64,000 bases of DNA from Pocillopora verrucosa. Its lineage: Eukaryota; Cnidaria; Anthozoa; Scleractinia; Pocilloporidae. A model generated the notes under the pieces. The model was not told where the DNA came from and ran no database searches. It worked only from the letters and a program-made list of their open reading frames with translations. How positions within the stretch are numbered: position 1 is the first letter of the stretch; every line of letters starts with the position of its first letter. Both the position numbers and the translations under genes were made by a program. Of the stretch, positions 37,131 through 49,400 are shown piece by piece. The stretch is from contig NC_089315.1 of NCBI RefSeq assembly GCF_036669915.1, positions 7,277,791-7,341,790 of the forward strand. Direction: 5' to 3'.

Positions 37131-40100
37131 CAAGCCCAAATCTAAAAAAAAAAACGAGAGAACTGGTTAAGAACAATCAGAGATGCAGCCTAGTTTTTAA
37201 TGTGCTCTTTAATTTTTTTTTTAAGATTCCTGTCAATAACTAGCAAAGATAAATCATTTCTTTTGTACAAATTTTCAAAGAGTCTTATTTTTGACCTAAG
37301 GGGTTCATCAGTTTTTGACCAAAATGCTACTTTTGTCTTTCCTTTCATGTTTCTAAATTTAGGTAAAACATAGTGCACTGTGTAAAAGAATAAAACTGAA
37401 CCATGCTAACAATATACTTGTGCCTCAGTCAAGTACCAGGGAAGAAACACTCTGTTGCAACACAGTTGCATATACCACAATCTGTGACAAAATCACTCAC
37501 ACATTAGCCATTTGAATAAAAAACACTCGACTGAGTGTTGAATAAAACTGAACTATGCTAACAATATAATTGTGCCACAGTCAAGTAACAGGGAAAAAAA
37601 AATGAGAATGGTGAACCAATAAGCAAATCTCTTACACCCCTCATTTCACTGCCTCTCCATTACTATAACTTTGCACTTCATTTTCTGTGAGTGTACATCA
37701 CCGAATGGGGACGAGAGAGTATTGTGAGAAACTGGGGTTAATTCTAAACTACATGTCCAGTAAATACTTCCCTAGAAGTAGTTTCAACATGTCAACCCAA
37801 TTTTCTACTGATTGAGGTTCTAAAGAAATTTACCCCCAACTTACTCTCAGAGTGTTGTCCCAACTTCCTGTGCCAACTGCTGTCCCATCTGGGGATACTT
37901 CTAGACATGTGATGCGGTTGTCATGGGCATAATACACTGACAGCTGCTCAGCCTGTTATGGATAAAAATTGAACTTTGCCCTTTATCCTTTTGAGATATA
38001 TCATTCAATGTCGATAGTATCTTAACTTCCATTATATGAAGTACACATTACCATAATACAGTCATCTTACCTTGAGAGTATCCCAGACATTCATGGTGTA
38101 ATCATGATACCCAGTGAACAATAATCTGCCTGCAATGAATAACAAAACAAGTAAACACGTTTCAATCATAAATTTGCACATGAACAGTCATATGATTATT
38201 TCAATGTATTTCATTCAATTTCCATTTCCGTCTAGTTTATCCCTCACCACCCTAGTTCTATCCTTTTTCTTTCTTCCATCTACATTGGAGCTTTTGATCA
38301 GGTTTCCCAAACAGTCCATTAGTAAACAATAATGCTCCTTGGTTGAGAACCCACCTTTTGGCCCTAAAGTTTAGGTTAGACCTTAGCTGATTAAAAAAAA
38401 AAAACATTTAACATTTCCAGTCTGAGAACTCACCACTTAATGAGAAATCTAAAGCAGCTGCTCCAAAAATAATGTGTTCTTTAGAAAACACTGCTAACTC
38501 ATGATCTGCCCTTAAATCATACAAACGACACTGCAGAGAAAAAAGACCACATAATTATTTTAAACCAGTCATTAGCATCTACCAGGCCTTACAGAACCAT
38601 CACCAAGCATCAAATCACTAATCAGAGTATGATATTAGTAGTCAATTATCTGTAAGGAAATGTAACAAAGTTCTGGCAGCACTACTCACTGTTGCATCAT
38701 CTGAAGCAGTGCCAAATGCTTCACCACTGGGGTAAAACCTAACAAGAACAAAACAAAGAGGCCAGTTTACAAATGAATTACAAGATTTTTCTGTTAAGTG
38801 CTGACTGGCAAACCTAGTTAGATCTCTGGCAGTTGGTTTGGCAATGGGGAACAATGATAGAGAACCAGTCTGGCTTTGCAACCCACTTGAGTGTGCACAA
38901 ACTTTGTTATAAATCATTAGGCAGAGTGAAACAAGGTATGTAATACCACAATGAACAGTAGTCTACTGTACCTTACTCCATTGATGTCAGATTCATGTGT
39001 TTGAAATGAGTTCACAGAACGTCCAGTCCTTATGTCCCAAACAAGAGCAGTTTTATCACATCCCTATATGGCGAGATATTAGTATCAAATGATTGAAAAC
39101 AATAGAGAAAATTTTAACCATTTAAACAAACTTCATGTTAAGATAATTAATTTATAGAATGTGTAAAGTAACAAAAGGTAACATAATGTTACATGATGTT
39201 CAATGATTCTATATTCAAACATCCTGATTCTTTAAAAAAAAAACAACAACACTTCCTCAAGTTTCTGCATTATTATTTGGTTAGGTAAAAGATTGAATGA
39301 AGTTACTTACACCAGAAACAAATATATTCCTTCCCTCTGAAGGTGCAAGATCAATGCTGTAAATAATTAATTGGAAAGCACCTTGAATAATTGTTTTTCT
39401 TTCATTAGTTGTTATGGAATAGCAAATGTACTAGATACCACAGGTTTGAGACATCCAGGGACAATGACAGTGTAACCAATGTACCAGCAATAAATTTAAG
39501 AGAAGTTTAATTTCCTGATGACTCAACTGAACTCTTTTATTTACATGCCATTGCCAGTGGTTTCAAAGTAAAGTATTACGAACATGATACATCAAGAACA
39601 GAATGGCTAACTATACTTGATGAAAGAACAATTTACCGGACAATTTTGAAATACAGCTGGCATAAGGAAGTACTTGCAATTACCTTTTAACTCAAGCTCA
39701 CACCTTTTTTATTTGAATGGTCCGCATGAAAGTCAAACTTATAGATAGCTAAGCGGACTGGGGCTAGGAGAGGGAATAGGTTTCTACAGACTGACTTAAC
39801 TGTTGAACTCCCCAGAGTGACTGGCTTCAAATTTCTAATTCCTAACTTTTTAACTTCTAATTTCCATTCAACTCCAAGGAGTGACTGGCTTCTAACTTCT
39901 CCTTACAGTACCACCCTTGAATTAAACATCAAGGGCATAAGAATTAAGGAAATGATCATCAATTCCAGAAACTCTGGATTGTCAAACAAATTCTCCTTGT
40001 CAGTACCATTGCAAATGTAGAGAAAAGTGATAGGGTGTAACATGCCTTGAGAAGCTGTCTAGGTTCAAGATATCAGAAAATTTGGGATATATAGACTTAG

Positions 40101-42817
40101 CAATAGAAAGATGCCCCTCCCCACCTCATCACATCGGACGAATGACCATGAAAACTTTGCAACAGCTGTCCTGACTCAACATCCCATAAGGCACAGGTTG
40201 TGTCTCCACTGCCAGTCAATATCTATGAAACATAACCATGGAAAACCAAGCTTGTTAACCCTTTAACTCCCAAGATCTCATTAGTAATTCTCCTTACTGT
40301 CTGCCAAATGATTTTCATTATGTTATTTGGAGAATTTGGTATCAGATCAATTAGTAATCCTCTGATCAGGATTCCTGTGCACTAATGATAAGGCCATCAT
40401 GTCTCTTGCTTCATGCTGATTACTATTAAAAATACTCTTATTACTGTACTATATTTACCTGTTGATCTGAGTTTGTGAATGTACAGCAAGCCATGTAGCT
40501 GGTGTGCATAGCAACAGTTTGTTTCTTAGTGGCAGCATCATCATCAAAGCTCAATTTAAACAGAGAACACTTGTTGTCAAGTCCCCTAGGAGGAAAAGTA
40601 ATAATCTCATATCATGTTTGAACTGAAAGATTTGTCCTAATTCCACTTATCGTTACCAAGACTAATACACATGGATTGTTGACTGAACATCTTGGGAGAA
40701 CAAAAATTATTCTTCCACCCGAAAAAAAGTAAAGCATATGAAAAAGAACTCAAATAAACAAGCCCACTTTGCATGCTCAAAGACGCAATGATATGTAATG
40801 AGTAATGTGCAACTTCAGAGTGGACAGATCTTAATCCTTTAAATCCTTAGAGTGACAGGAATCTAATTTCTTCTTACAATAATACTGTAATCATTCATTA
40901 AGATCATGAGAATAAACTTAAGAAGCTTTGATTGTTGGACAAATTCTCTTTGCCAGTACCAAGGGAAAGATATGGAGAATAGTAAAGAGAATATAAATGC
41001 TGATGTTGGACTGCAAAGAGTTAATTGAGAGTTGGGAGATCACCTATTGAATGACCTAGCTAGTTCTGACAGGAGTAAGTTTTGCATTGAATTGGTTGAC
41101 AAAGAGGAACCACTTTTCTATATCAACAATAAAGTGAAGTAAGGAAAAATAAATCAAATGGGATAACCTTGACTTTCCATCACAAATTACAGCTTAACTT
41201 ACCCACAAGCAACCATGGTTCCTGTCGGTGAATAAGCACAAGCCATGACCCATGTTGTTGGCATGGAAATAGCATGTTCCTGTTAGAGAAAAAAATACCG
41301 AAAGGATAAGGGTAAAATATTTTGATTCTGAACTAGAAAACAAGTACTTTTATTCACAACAAGCTATTTTGAGACATCACAATCCAGCTTAAAAACAGGA
41401 CTTGGAGAACAAAAGAGGTATTCCTTTTGCTTGTATCAGTCTTGTCCTTATGAGAGGACAAGACTGACCAGTCAGTGCTTTATTTGTTAGAATAAATTAT
41501 TATATACCTTGTGAGTTGTAAATCCATCCCAGACGATCACTTTTCCATCCTAGGAAAAGAAAGAAAATCAAATACTCAAGAACAGGATAAAAGTACAAGG
41601 ACTATCAACTCTAAACAAGTTGATCACTGTTCCACCACAAAAATGAAATATCAATATCTAGCCACAAGGTAAGAAAACAAAATACTGCACTGTGTTTGGG
41701 GTGGACAAGGGGAGATGGAGGAGGGGGTACTGATCACCAAACCTTAAGGTAGCAAAGAGAGTGAAGTGTTCCACAGATCATTAGTCTCCTTCTACACCAT
41801 TGTTTGGACTCATCATACATTGAGACTAACTGATTGTGCCATTGTTCTGTAACTTGCTGCAGTGTCCACAATGATTCACTCAACTGATTAAAGCAAGAGA
41901 GACAGTAAGAGATATCAAATGTAATTCAAATAATTCAACCTGTGAGCTGCTGACAAGGTGACGTCTGTCCTGTGCCCAATCTAAACAGAGCACCTTCCCT
42001 TGATGACCCTTCAGAATTCTGCGAACTTTGAGAGGTGAGTGGAGAAGGTTGTCCACTCTCTGAGCAACATCTTTTACTGAAATCAAAAGACCTCTAAGTC
42101 AGCTATGAATGGGAAAAAAGGAAACAACTTGGTCCTAAGGAACACACTAGGCTACGCTCCGTGTGCCCCTTTTTTTGTTCTTACCACATTTTGACGTCAT
42201 CTGTGATCTATTACGCACCTGATGCACAATAACATGAAATCTATTTGTTAAGTTGATCTTTTCGCCAAACATTTTTTGCTATCTTATATAAATCAAAATA
42301 ACGCGTTATAAGTTGAAATAAATTTAAAACGATTTTAATGAACAAGGAGAAACAATATATCTTAGGGCACGATATTGCATAACTCTCGTCTAATAGAGGT
42401 CTCGTATAAATCAGACCTGCTCAAGACAAATTAAACGAAAGATTCGTAACAAAACTTTTGCAGTAGGTGCATGTAACACGCTTGAAAGCGTGACTAATCA
42501 TTAGATCACAGAATCATAAGGAATAGTAATCGCAGTATTATAACCAGAGAGAGCTCATCGCAAGCACAATCTAAAGTCACGTTCCGAGATAACAGCTGAT
42601 GCAAAAGATCAACTCTAGTTTCGAAAGCCAGTGAGCGCTGTTCATTTTCACATCTAAGCAGGTGACAGATACCAACCCTACCCTCTCGATTGATAAATAA
42701 CAACTTACGTTGAAGATCGTTAACCTTCTGCTTCTCTTCATCTATCTTCACTTTCAATTGCTCCGCTTCCCTACAGAGCGAGGCGAGCGATTCTTCTGAA
42801 GATGAGCTTGCCGCCAT
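37130..42817 (-). CDS. GNB5: G-protein subunit beta-5, 13 exons
   Basis: WD40 beta-propeller that, in known animals, pairs with R7-family RGS proteins rather than ordinary gamma subunits and controls Gi/o signalling. Exons in transcript order: 42709-42817, 41940-42076, 41508-41549, 41203-41279, 40459-40585, 40125-40222, 39311-39356, 38972-39063, 38690-38738, 38434-38530, 38071-38129, 37845-37952, 37130-37141. All phases agree, giving 350 residues, the size of the short vertebrate isoform. A short coiled-coil start ([20 protein letters not shown]) precedes seven blades, with typical [56 protein letters not shown] and GSWDNTLR units. GNB5-like rather than GNB1-4-like: [11 protein letters not shown] and ACGGLDNKCS agree best. 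The last exon is 12 bases encoding Ile-Trp-Ala-stop. It is divergent from SPAG8, 184 bp away. Confidence 0.95.
39867..40042 (+). repeat. MITE-like repeat, family 1
   Basis: 'ttctccttacagtaccaccc', 'aggaaatgatcatcaattcc' and 'aaacaaattctccttgtcag', ending tagggtgtaac. It lies in the GNB5 intron between 39356 and 40125. Confidence 0.7.
40255..40400 (+). repeat. MITE-like repeat, family 2, 3'-truncated
   Basis: Starts TTAACCCTTTAACTCCCAAG, followed by 'attctccttactgtctgcca' and 'ggagaatttggtatcagatc'. The right end is missing. It lies in the GNB5 intron between 40222 and 40459. Confidence 0.8.
40832..41028 (+). repeat. MITE-like repeat, family 1, diverged
   Basis: 'tagagtgacaggaatctaat' and 'gattgttggacaaattctct' are present, ending gatgttggactgcaaagagttaa. 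It lies in the GNB5 intron between 40585 and 41203. Confidence 0.65.
42192..42199. promoter_or_regulatory. CRE-like TGACGTCA in GNB5 intron 1
   Basis: Perfect 8-bp palindrome in the first GNB5 intron, about 620 bp inside the gene. A single 8-mer is weak evidence without chromatin data. Confidence 0.25.
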
Positions 42818-43001
42818 CTTGTATGTTTACCGACGATCTTTATTTATGCTAATGTAGTAAACCTTCCCATAATGCCAATGAGAGTAGTTTCCAGGACAAC
42901 AAAATAATTGCATTATTACCAGCTGAGGTCGAGTACTGAAGACAAACTTGTTGCTTTCTTTCGATTCTGGTTTACATTTTTTGCATCTTTTATTTTATGA
43001 A
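42818..43001. promoter_or_regulatory. Shared 5' region of GNB5 (-) and SPAG8 (+)
   Basis: Only 184 bp separate divergent start codons, so a bidirectional promoter is likely. It contains the X-box-like site at 42887-42900. No TATA box is at a clearly useful distance for either gene. Confidence 0.6.
42887..42900. promoter_or_regulatory. RFX X-box-like motif upstream of SPAG8
   Basis: GTTTCC-AG-GACAAC fits the RYYNYY-N(1-3)-RRNRAC X-box pattern bound by RFX factors. It begins about 115 bp before the SPAG8 ATG, the usual place in ciliary genes. SPAG8 is a ciliary/flagellar protein, so motif, place and gene type agree. Confidence 0.55.
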
Positions 43002-45678
43002 ATGAGTGCAGATACTCTAAGTGTTACCAGACATAACAATTCTTCTGGAAAAACTCTATTAGACAACTGGGTAGAAGAGGTAAGCGAGTAAAACTCAGTG
43101 TCAGTGTTTATAATGTAGTGAAAACTCATATGAAGCTTTTAGAAGTACAGGTATTGGTTGTCAAAATTGGAAATATTAAACCTGTTTTTTACCCTTTTTG
43201 CCTGCAGCGACAAACTGAACAGTTTGATAAAGCCGGTGATGTCGATGTTTCTGAGCTACATAAGCAAGGACATAAGGTAAAGGAAGATATATAATAATTA
43301 ATGAAAGTGTAACTTATTCTTGTGGATTGCTGAAGAGTAGTGGGAGGGGGGGGGGGGGGTGAAGGGGGGATTAGAGAAGAAAATAGTTTGGAGAACATCG
43401 AGGCACCCATGTTGGTAGTCATGCCTGTCCACTGCTTTCCCCTTGGTTGAGGGGGGAAACTTAGGCGAGGGAAGGACTGACGTATCCTTTGTCCCTTCTG
43501 TGTCATTTTCTTGAAAAGAGGAGTTTATTTAAATTCATGCCTGTACAAGTTATTATCATGGTTGATAAGATGTTCCAATATGCATCGTGATGATTGATTT
43601 GTTATGACATTGTTCATCTTTTCTATATCAGGGTATCCTGACGACAGATTTTAATGCCGAAGCAGAGAGATTGTCAACTGTCAGAGATTCATACAGGAAA
43701 CCAGAGACACATGGAGTACGAAAAATTGGTTTGAGGCAACAACTTTTACAGGAAGAACTCTACAGACAAGTGAGGTATATTAAAAGGAAGTTTGCTTGGA
43801 TGCCAAGTGAATGAAACTTTTGTTTTGGCCAGCAAATGAACTGGTCACTCTCCTGTTTACAGACTCCAATAAACGAACACTTATGACAATGGAAGAAATT
43901 TTATTAATTACTACATTTGCATTTAATTTGCATCTGCAAGTTATCCAGTTTTATATGCTTCTTCACTGTTATAAATTTACAAAATTAAAATACCTTTTCT
44001 GTAGGGATTTTTTTTAACTAAATAGGCGTTATGGTTTTGCCATAACAATGGTAGTCAACCATTGAACTCCCAAGATCCAATTAGTAATCCTCTCTATTGT
44101 CTGCTATACATTTCCTTGTGACTTAAAGATCAGAATTTGGTCTCATATGAAATAACACTCTCCAGCTGATAAGCTTGCCTGTTCTCATAATCTGTTGGCA
44201 TGACAACATATTGGAATTGCAAAGAGAAGTGAATTTGCTTCTTTTGTTTTTAGTGCTGAAGTTGATGAAGAATTTAACCCTCCACCACCTACTGTGGAAT
44301 ATCTTTCCACAACCAAGAAGGATTTTTCAAAAGGTTTGTCATGTTAAATGTTAACAGCAAATTACTTGTAATGTCATAATTTGTGCAAAATATCACTTAC
44401 CTGTTAGTAATGTGCTTGAATCTTCCTAACTATGTATTTTATTGTCAGTAACTTGTATCACAAATTGGTGTGTTAATATCATTGTTGTTATTTGTTAATT
44501 TGTTACAGAGTTTACTCCGATAGTCAAGGTACCAACACGGGTAAGCTTATTAAAAACATTTAGAAGGAAATGTTTTCAGTGGATGATTCTGTAACTGTTA
44601 TTTAAGCTGTTGTCATTCACACTTAACCATGCACTCCAATTTTTCTGACAACCTCTAGAATTTTTTGGAATAGACTACTTGAAGCAGATTGCCTTAATTA
44701 TTTAGTTAACGTAATACATATGGATTATTGTGTTGTATTCTTTGGCAAGGCACCTAACTACAACAGGGCCCTGTTGTTTGAAGGCAGATTAGTGCTAACC
44801 CAGGGTTAAATTTTAATCCAGGTTTCAATATTTCTCTGTTCTAAAGCCCCCTCAGGATAATTTTCCTTATTCTTTTTAGAGCATCTAATTATGAAATTGT
44901 AGACAAAATTTTGTTGATGCTGACTTTCTTTAAAAGCTTTGAAATTCAGATCTGAAATCAAATTTCACACTAACCCTGGCTTTTCCAGCTTTGAACAACT
45001 CAGCTCAGGAGTTTAAATGGGAATTAGGAAACCATCAGAAACTAAGGAAAACTTGAAATAATCCATGGGGTCACCTGCAATGATTTGGCGTCCCATCCAC
45101 TTGGGACATCCTCCTGGTTACATTATAATACAAAAACTGGGGATAGGCACTAGCAGATGAGAGCCACTTGACCTTCAGACTTTACCACCTGTATTTTCTA
45201 CAAAATAATCCTTAGATAATTTCTGTTTTGTCTTGCTACTCAGGATCATGATGTCAAGACAGAACAACCTGCAACCTTTTGGCTGGAAAGATCTGAAGAA
45301 GTTCATGTAAGTACTATGGATGTCAACATTTTTAGTAAGGTTGGAAGAGAGCTCTAGCAGGGTCTTGATTAATTACATTTAGCAGCCTGCAAGGTTGCTT
45401 TTACAGGTAATGAGGTGTGAACCAATTATCATATTTGTGAACAGGGCTTATCTTATGCATCAAGTCCTCAAATATACTGAGAAAAACTTACAGAAAACAT
45501 TAACTGCAACCTGAAATTTGTGTAGTCTAAACCTATAATAATCTGGATTTTTTTTTCTTTCTAGGGTGTATCTCAAGTGCGGACCAAGGACACCCCATTC
45601 CGTAAAAATGCTGCCTTTAGTACTCCAATAGATGAGTACAAAGATGCACCTAAGCCAGGAGAAGGCTGGAAATTTTAA
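43002..45678 (+). CDS. SPAG8: Sperm-associated antigen 8-like ciliary protein, 7 exons
   Basis: Exons 43002-43079, 43208-43276, 43632-43774, 44254-44333, 44509-44540, 45244-45306 and 45565-45678 agree in phase and give 192 residues. SPAG8 is a microtubule inner protein of motile cilia and sperm flagella. Matching blocks in order: KTLLDNWVEERQTEQFD, HKQGHKGILTTDF, RQQLLQEELYRQV, DHDVKTEQPATFWLERSEEV and VSQVRTKDTPFRKNAAFSTP, the last being the clearest. The protein is much shorter than the mammalian one, which has a long low-complexity N-terminal extension; here only the conserved core is present. The ATG at 43002 is used because it starts in frame and follows the X-box-like site by about 100 bp. 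An in-frame upstream exon cannot be excluded. It is convergent with MPHOSPH10. Confidence 0.88.
43338..43378 (+). repeat. Poly(G)-rich tract
   Basis: A run of about 14-15 G followed by tgaaggggg in a SPAG8 intron. It could form G-quadruplex structures and may be length-variable. Confidence 0.8.
44050..44225 (+). repeat. MITE-like repeat, family 2, diverged
   Basis: 'ttgaactcccaagatccaat', 'ctattgtctgctatacattt' and 'cagaatttggtctcatatga' match the left half of family 2. It lies in a SPAG8 intron directly before exon 4. Confidence 0.6.
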
Positions 45679-46442
45679 CAGGATCTTTCCCTCCCAATTA
45701 TCTATGCCAGAATTGTAAATATGTTAGACAATGTTATTTGTCTGTATATCAAATTGTAAAATAATAGTTATGTTGATAACAACCTAGGTTTTGTTAGGTG
45801 TGTAACTTTTGTTGTAGTTTGTAGCTTCTCAGAGAGCTTCAAAGTTGAGTTTAATAAGTTAAACTTGTTTAAAAAAACTACCATTGTTGCTGGGTTTAAA
45901 CATGAAAGAAGGAATAGTAGAAAAAACACATCATCCCCTTGTATTATCCTTTAAGAAAAAATAGACTTTGAAAAGGCTGTAATGGTTACAATGATTATGA
46001 TTGATAAGCAATTACCACTTTTTCATAACTGACATCAAACCTCTTGTCCACACCCCCATTTAGCTTGCCAACATATGTTTTTAATGTTACACTGATACCA
46101 AATGACTATCAAACAAATTCTTTTATTTAAGCTCCACCAAAGTTATCAACAGCAATTGATTACTTGTTTTGCTACAGAAAACAGGACTAGAGATGATAGA
46201 CATACGGTTATAGACCTTCTTCTCTCAGATACCTTTATTGTGTATCATCACGAACAGAATTTACTTCCGAACTTGTTCACTAATTTTACAATTTAAATTA
46301 GCTTCAGAGGTGTGCATGTCCATACTTGACACACAAATCTTCCAATGCAACCTCACATCACGACTGTTGACAGGTCACTCATGCAGAATTGCTCAGTAAT
46401 CATTTAGACAAGCAGAATGTAGAACCACACCATGCTTTGACT
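45679..46442. other. Convergent 3' region of SPAG8 and MPHOSPH10
   Basis: About 760 bp with the 3' UTRs of both genes and no coding region. A TTTATT at 46234-46239 (AATAAA on the minus strand) is a candidate MPHOSPH10 poly(A) signal. No clear signal was seen for SPAG8. Confidence 0.5.
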
Positions 46443-49400
46443 TCAGAGTTTCAATTGGGACACTTTAGCAGCAGACTTCTCCTTCTTTTTCTTGCTATCT
46501 TTCTTAGCTTTTACTTGATCCCTGACTTCATCTTGAAGGCGAGAAAAGAAGGTTGATGAAGTTTTGACAGGTTTATCACTACCTTCGTCTCTCAACACAG
46601 ACACATTTTTTTGAGATGTCTGATCTTTTTCCAATTTCTTTAGAGCAGCCTTTTTAGAATACTTGTTTCCCAGGCCAGGTTTGAGCTTTTCCTTAAGTTT
46701 GGCTTTCTTTCCTCTTACCGCAGCTTGGTCATGTTGCCTTCTCTTCTTGGCCCTTCTGTCGCGTTTTCTGTCAGTGTCTGTTTTCTCAGAACTTCCTTTC
46801 TGATCTCTCTTCTTTTCATGGACCTCCTCTGGAGCCAACATCATTGCATCACTCACAGTTGCTGGGGTCACTTCTTCTACAGATATCACTGGGACATTAC
46901 TGACAACTTTAAGTTCTGGTTTGGGCTGAAATAAGAGAAAGTCAACATTGAGACTGGCTTGCAGTGTACACATCTAACTCAACCCTGGACAGCTTGCAAG
47001 CAGGTGGTCATTATCCTGAGGAGCAAGCATTTCTTAACCTGCCAGAAAGTTTGAGGCCTTGAACTTGCAGACCTTTAGCCAGTTTGCTTTGTCCAATGCC
47101 TCAAACTCTCTCAGGGGTATAGAAACATTTATGCAGCAGTGTTTTTAGTGGTGGCCTGCTTGTAGGCTAAGCCCCAAGCACTAATAAAAGAATTAAGAAT
47201 TAATTAATGCTTGGCATGCTTAGATCAAGGTATGGATGCATGCTGGAAATTTGGAGAACAAGAGAGAAGCAAAAGAGTTTCTTCTAAGAGCAACTTCTAA
47301 TAATAGATTCTGGAAGAGAATTCTTTACTGTAGGTCTGAACTGGACAACTTACTGGTTTAGGTGTAAAATGAAAGTTTGACAAAGCGTCTAGCTTTACAA
47401 AAAGTTTTGTCATCAAGGCTTTGATCTCTGCATGCTCTTCAATTTCTTTCTCTTCAGCTTCCACCTGCAAAATATAGAGTTTAAAATGACATTTCATAAC
47501 ATAACTTAAATCATCCTGGACTAAAAGTATTAACAATTTCAATTATTATAATAAATAGATGTGAGGACTTTGTTGACTTATGAAGGGTTCACCCTTCACT
47601 CGCAGCATCTCATTTATAATTATCTTTACTGTGTGCTATAAAATTCTTATGATGCTAGTTTGGATGCTAGTTAATCAACTACCAATAATAATCCTGTAAG
47701 TGATAACTAATTTTTTGTCCAAGCTGGTAATTTCTATTTTCTTGCCTGGTATTTACTGTACCTGTGTTTGTTTAAGATATTCCTGTTCGTAGATCTGGCT
47801 AAGACTTAATTTGCTCTTTTCTTGATCCAGAGGTAACTTTTTCTTGTACTCATATGGCTCAGTGACAGGCTTAACTTTACGCTCAACATCATCCCATGCC
47901 TGTAAAAAAATGCCATCAACAGTTTCTCAACAAAATTTAATTCAAATACTTTATATTGTTGCAGCCATTGGCAGGTGAATTGTAAAGAAATACTAGGGAA
48001 GTCACAAAATTAAATATTCTAGTCAAGAGTAAGAACTAACAATCCTAGATCCTGTAATAAAAGTTAATGTGGCAGCTGTCTCAAAAAGAAGAAAAAAAGG
48101 GAGTAAAATTTGTGAAAAATCAAGTGATTTTGCTACATGGCACTGCATCACACTGTATCACATAACATCACATCTCTCAACTTGGCACTGTATCACATCC
48201 TTAATTAGAAAGAAATGTACCTCATCTTTGATGCGCTGTTTCACTATATCCTCCAAGTTTTGTGTTGTCTCCTCTGTTATGTCTGGAGCTGTGACAGAAA
48301 TAGAGCATCACTAAGATGTGAAAGTGTCACACCTATTTTAGAGACATTTGACAACTTGCAATGTGCTAGTTTGCATATATCTCCTGCTATACTTCACTGA
48401 CAAAACCGAACAGTTTAAAACATTTACCAAAGTATTTTTTCTATGGGTTGAGATCAAATGTGTGATCACCTTCCAATTATTTGTCACTTTACATTACTTC
48501 ATATTAAGTAAATATGTTCTCCAAAAAATACATAGGGGTGACAGAAAGCATGATTCCTATAAAATCATGATCTTAAGAATCCTGATTCAGTCTCAAGGTA
48601 TCAAGGGCTTTGAGGGAGTAAGAAATCTCATTGGACTCACTGTGCTTCTTTCTAATTGAGAATCTCAAACTTAAAAGCTCTAATTTTGAAACTTTACACA
48701 ACATTTTTAATGCCTTGTTGAGTAACAGCCGTGATCATTGGAGAAAATTTCTCAAGAATGATACCATATATAAATTAACACTAATTTCAACTCAGGACAC
48801 AGTAAAATCATTGTTGATAACTTAACTTATGGAAGAGTTGTAATCAATTTGTTTACCAGAAGTGGTTGCATGGTCAAAGCTGACATCTTCTTCAAGCAAG
48901 CTGTTGATTGGTCGCACAGTTCCACCAGTTTCTCCTGACATCTGCCAGGGTTTTTCAGCCAAGTTGGCTTTCTCTAGCTTTTCAATTTTCTGTTTTAACT
49001 AAATAAAGAAAACAAAGATTAATTTGGAATCTTTCTATGGCTTCATTCAAATTGATCTCTTATAGTGGTCCTTGTCCAATAAATCCTCAAATCCCAGCGA
49101 AGTACAGGAATAAAGGGGAAAATAGTGTTAAACCTTTCACTCCCAAGATCTCACGAGTACAGTAATTCTCCTTACTACCTGCCATAGAATTCTTGTGATG
49201 TTAGTCCTGAGAACTTAGTATTGGATCAACCAATAATCTCCTGGTTGATTTTTTTCTTTATTCTCATCACTTGTATACTGGTACTTGTTTATGTAGTGGT
49301 GTCACAAGGGGAAATTATGTTCTGGTCACTTGGGTGAATTAAGAGGTTGAAAAAAATCCTCACAAGATCTCTAATCGCTATAGTGACATCATTTTACAAA

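Noticed and set aside
40133..40140. Earlier GNB5 donor at GTGATG
   Set aside because: Phase would not match the next exon; the donor after GATGTGATGAG (exon end 40125) restores the conserved frame.
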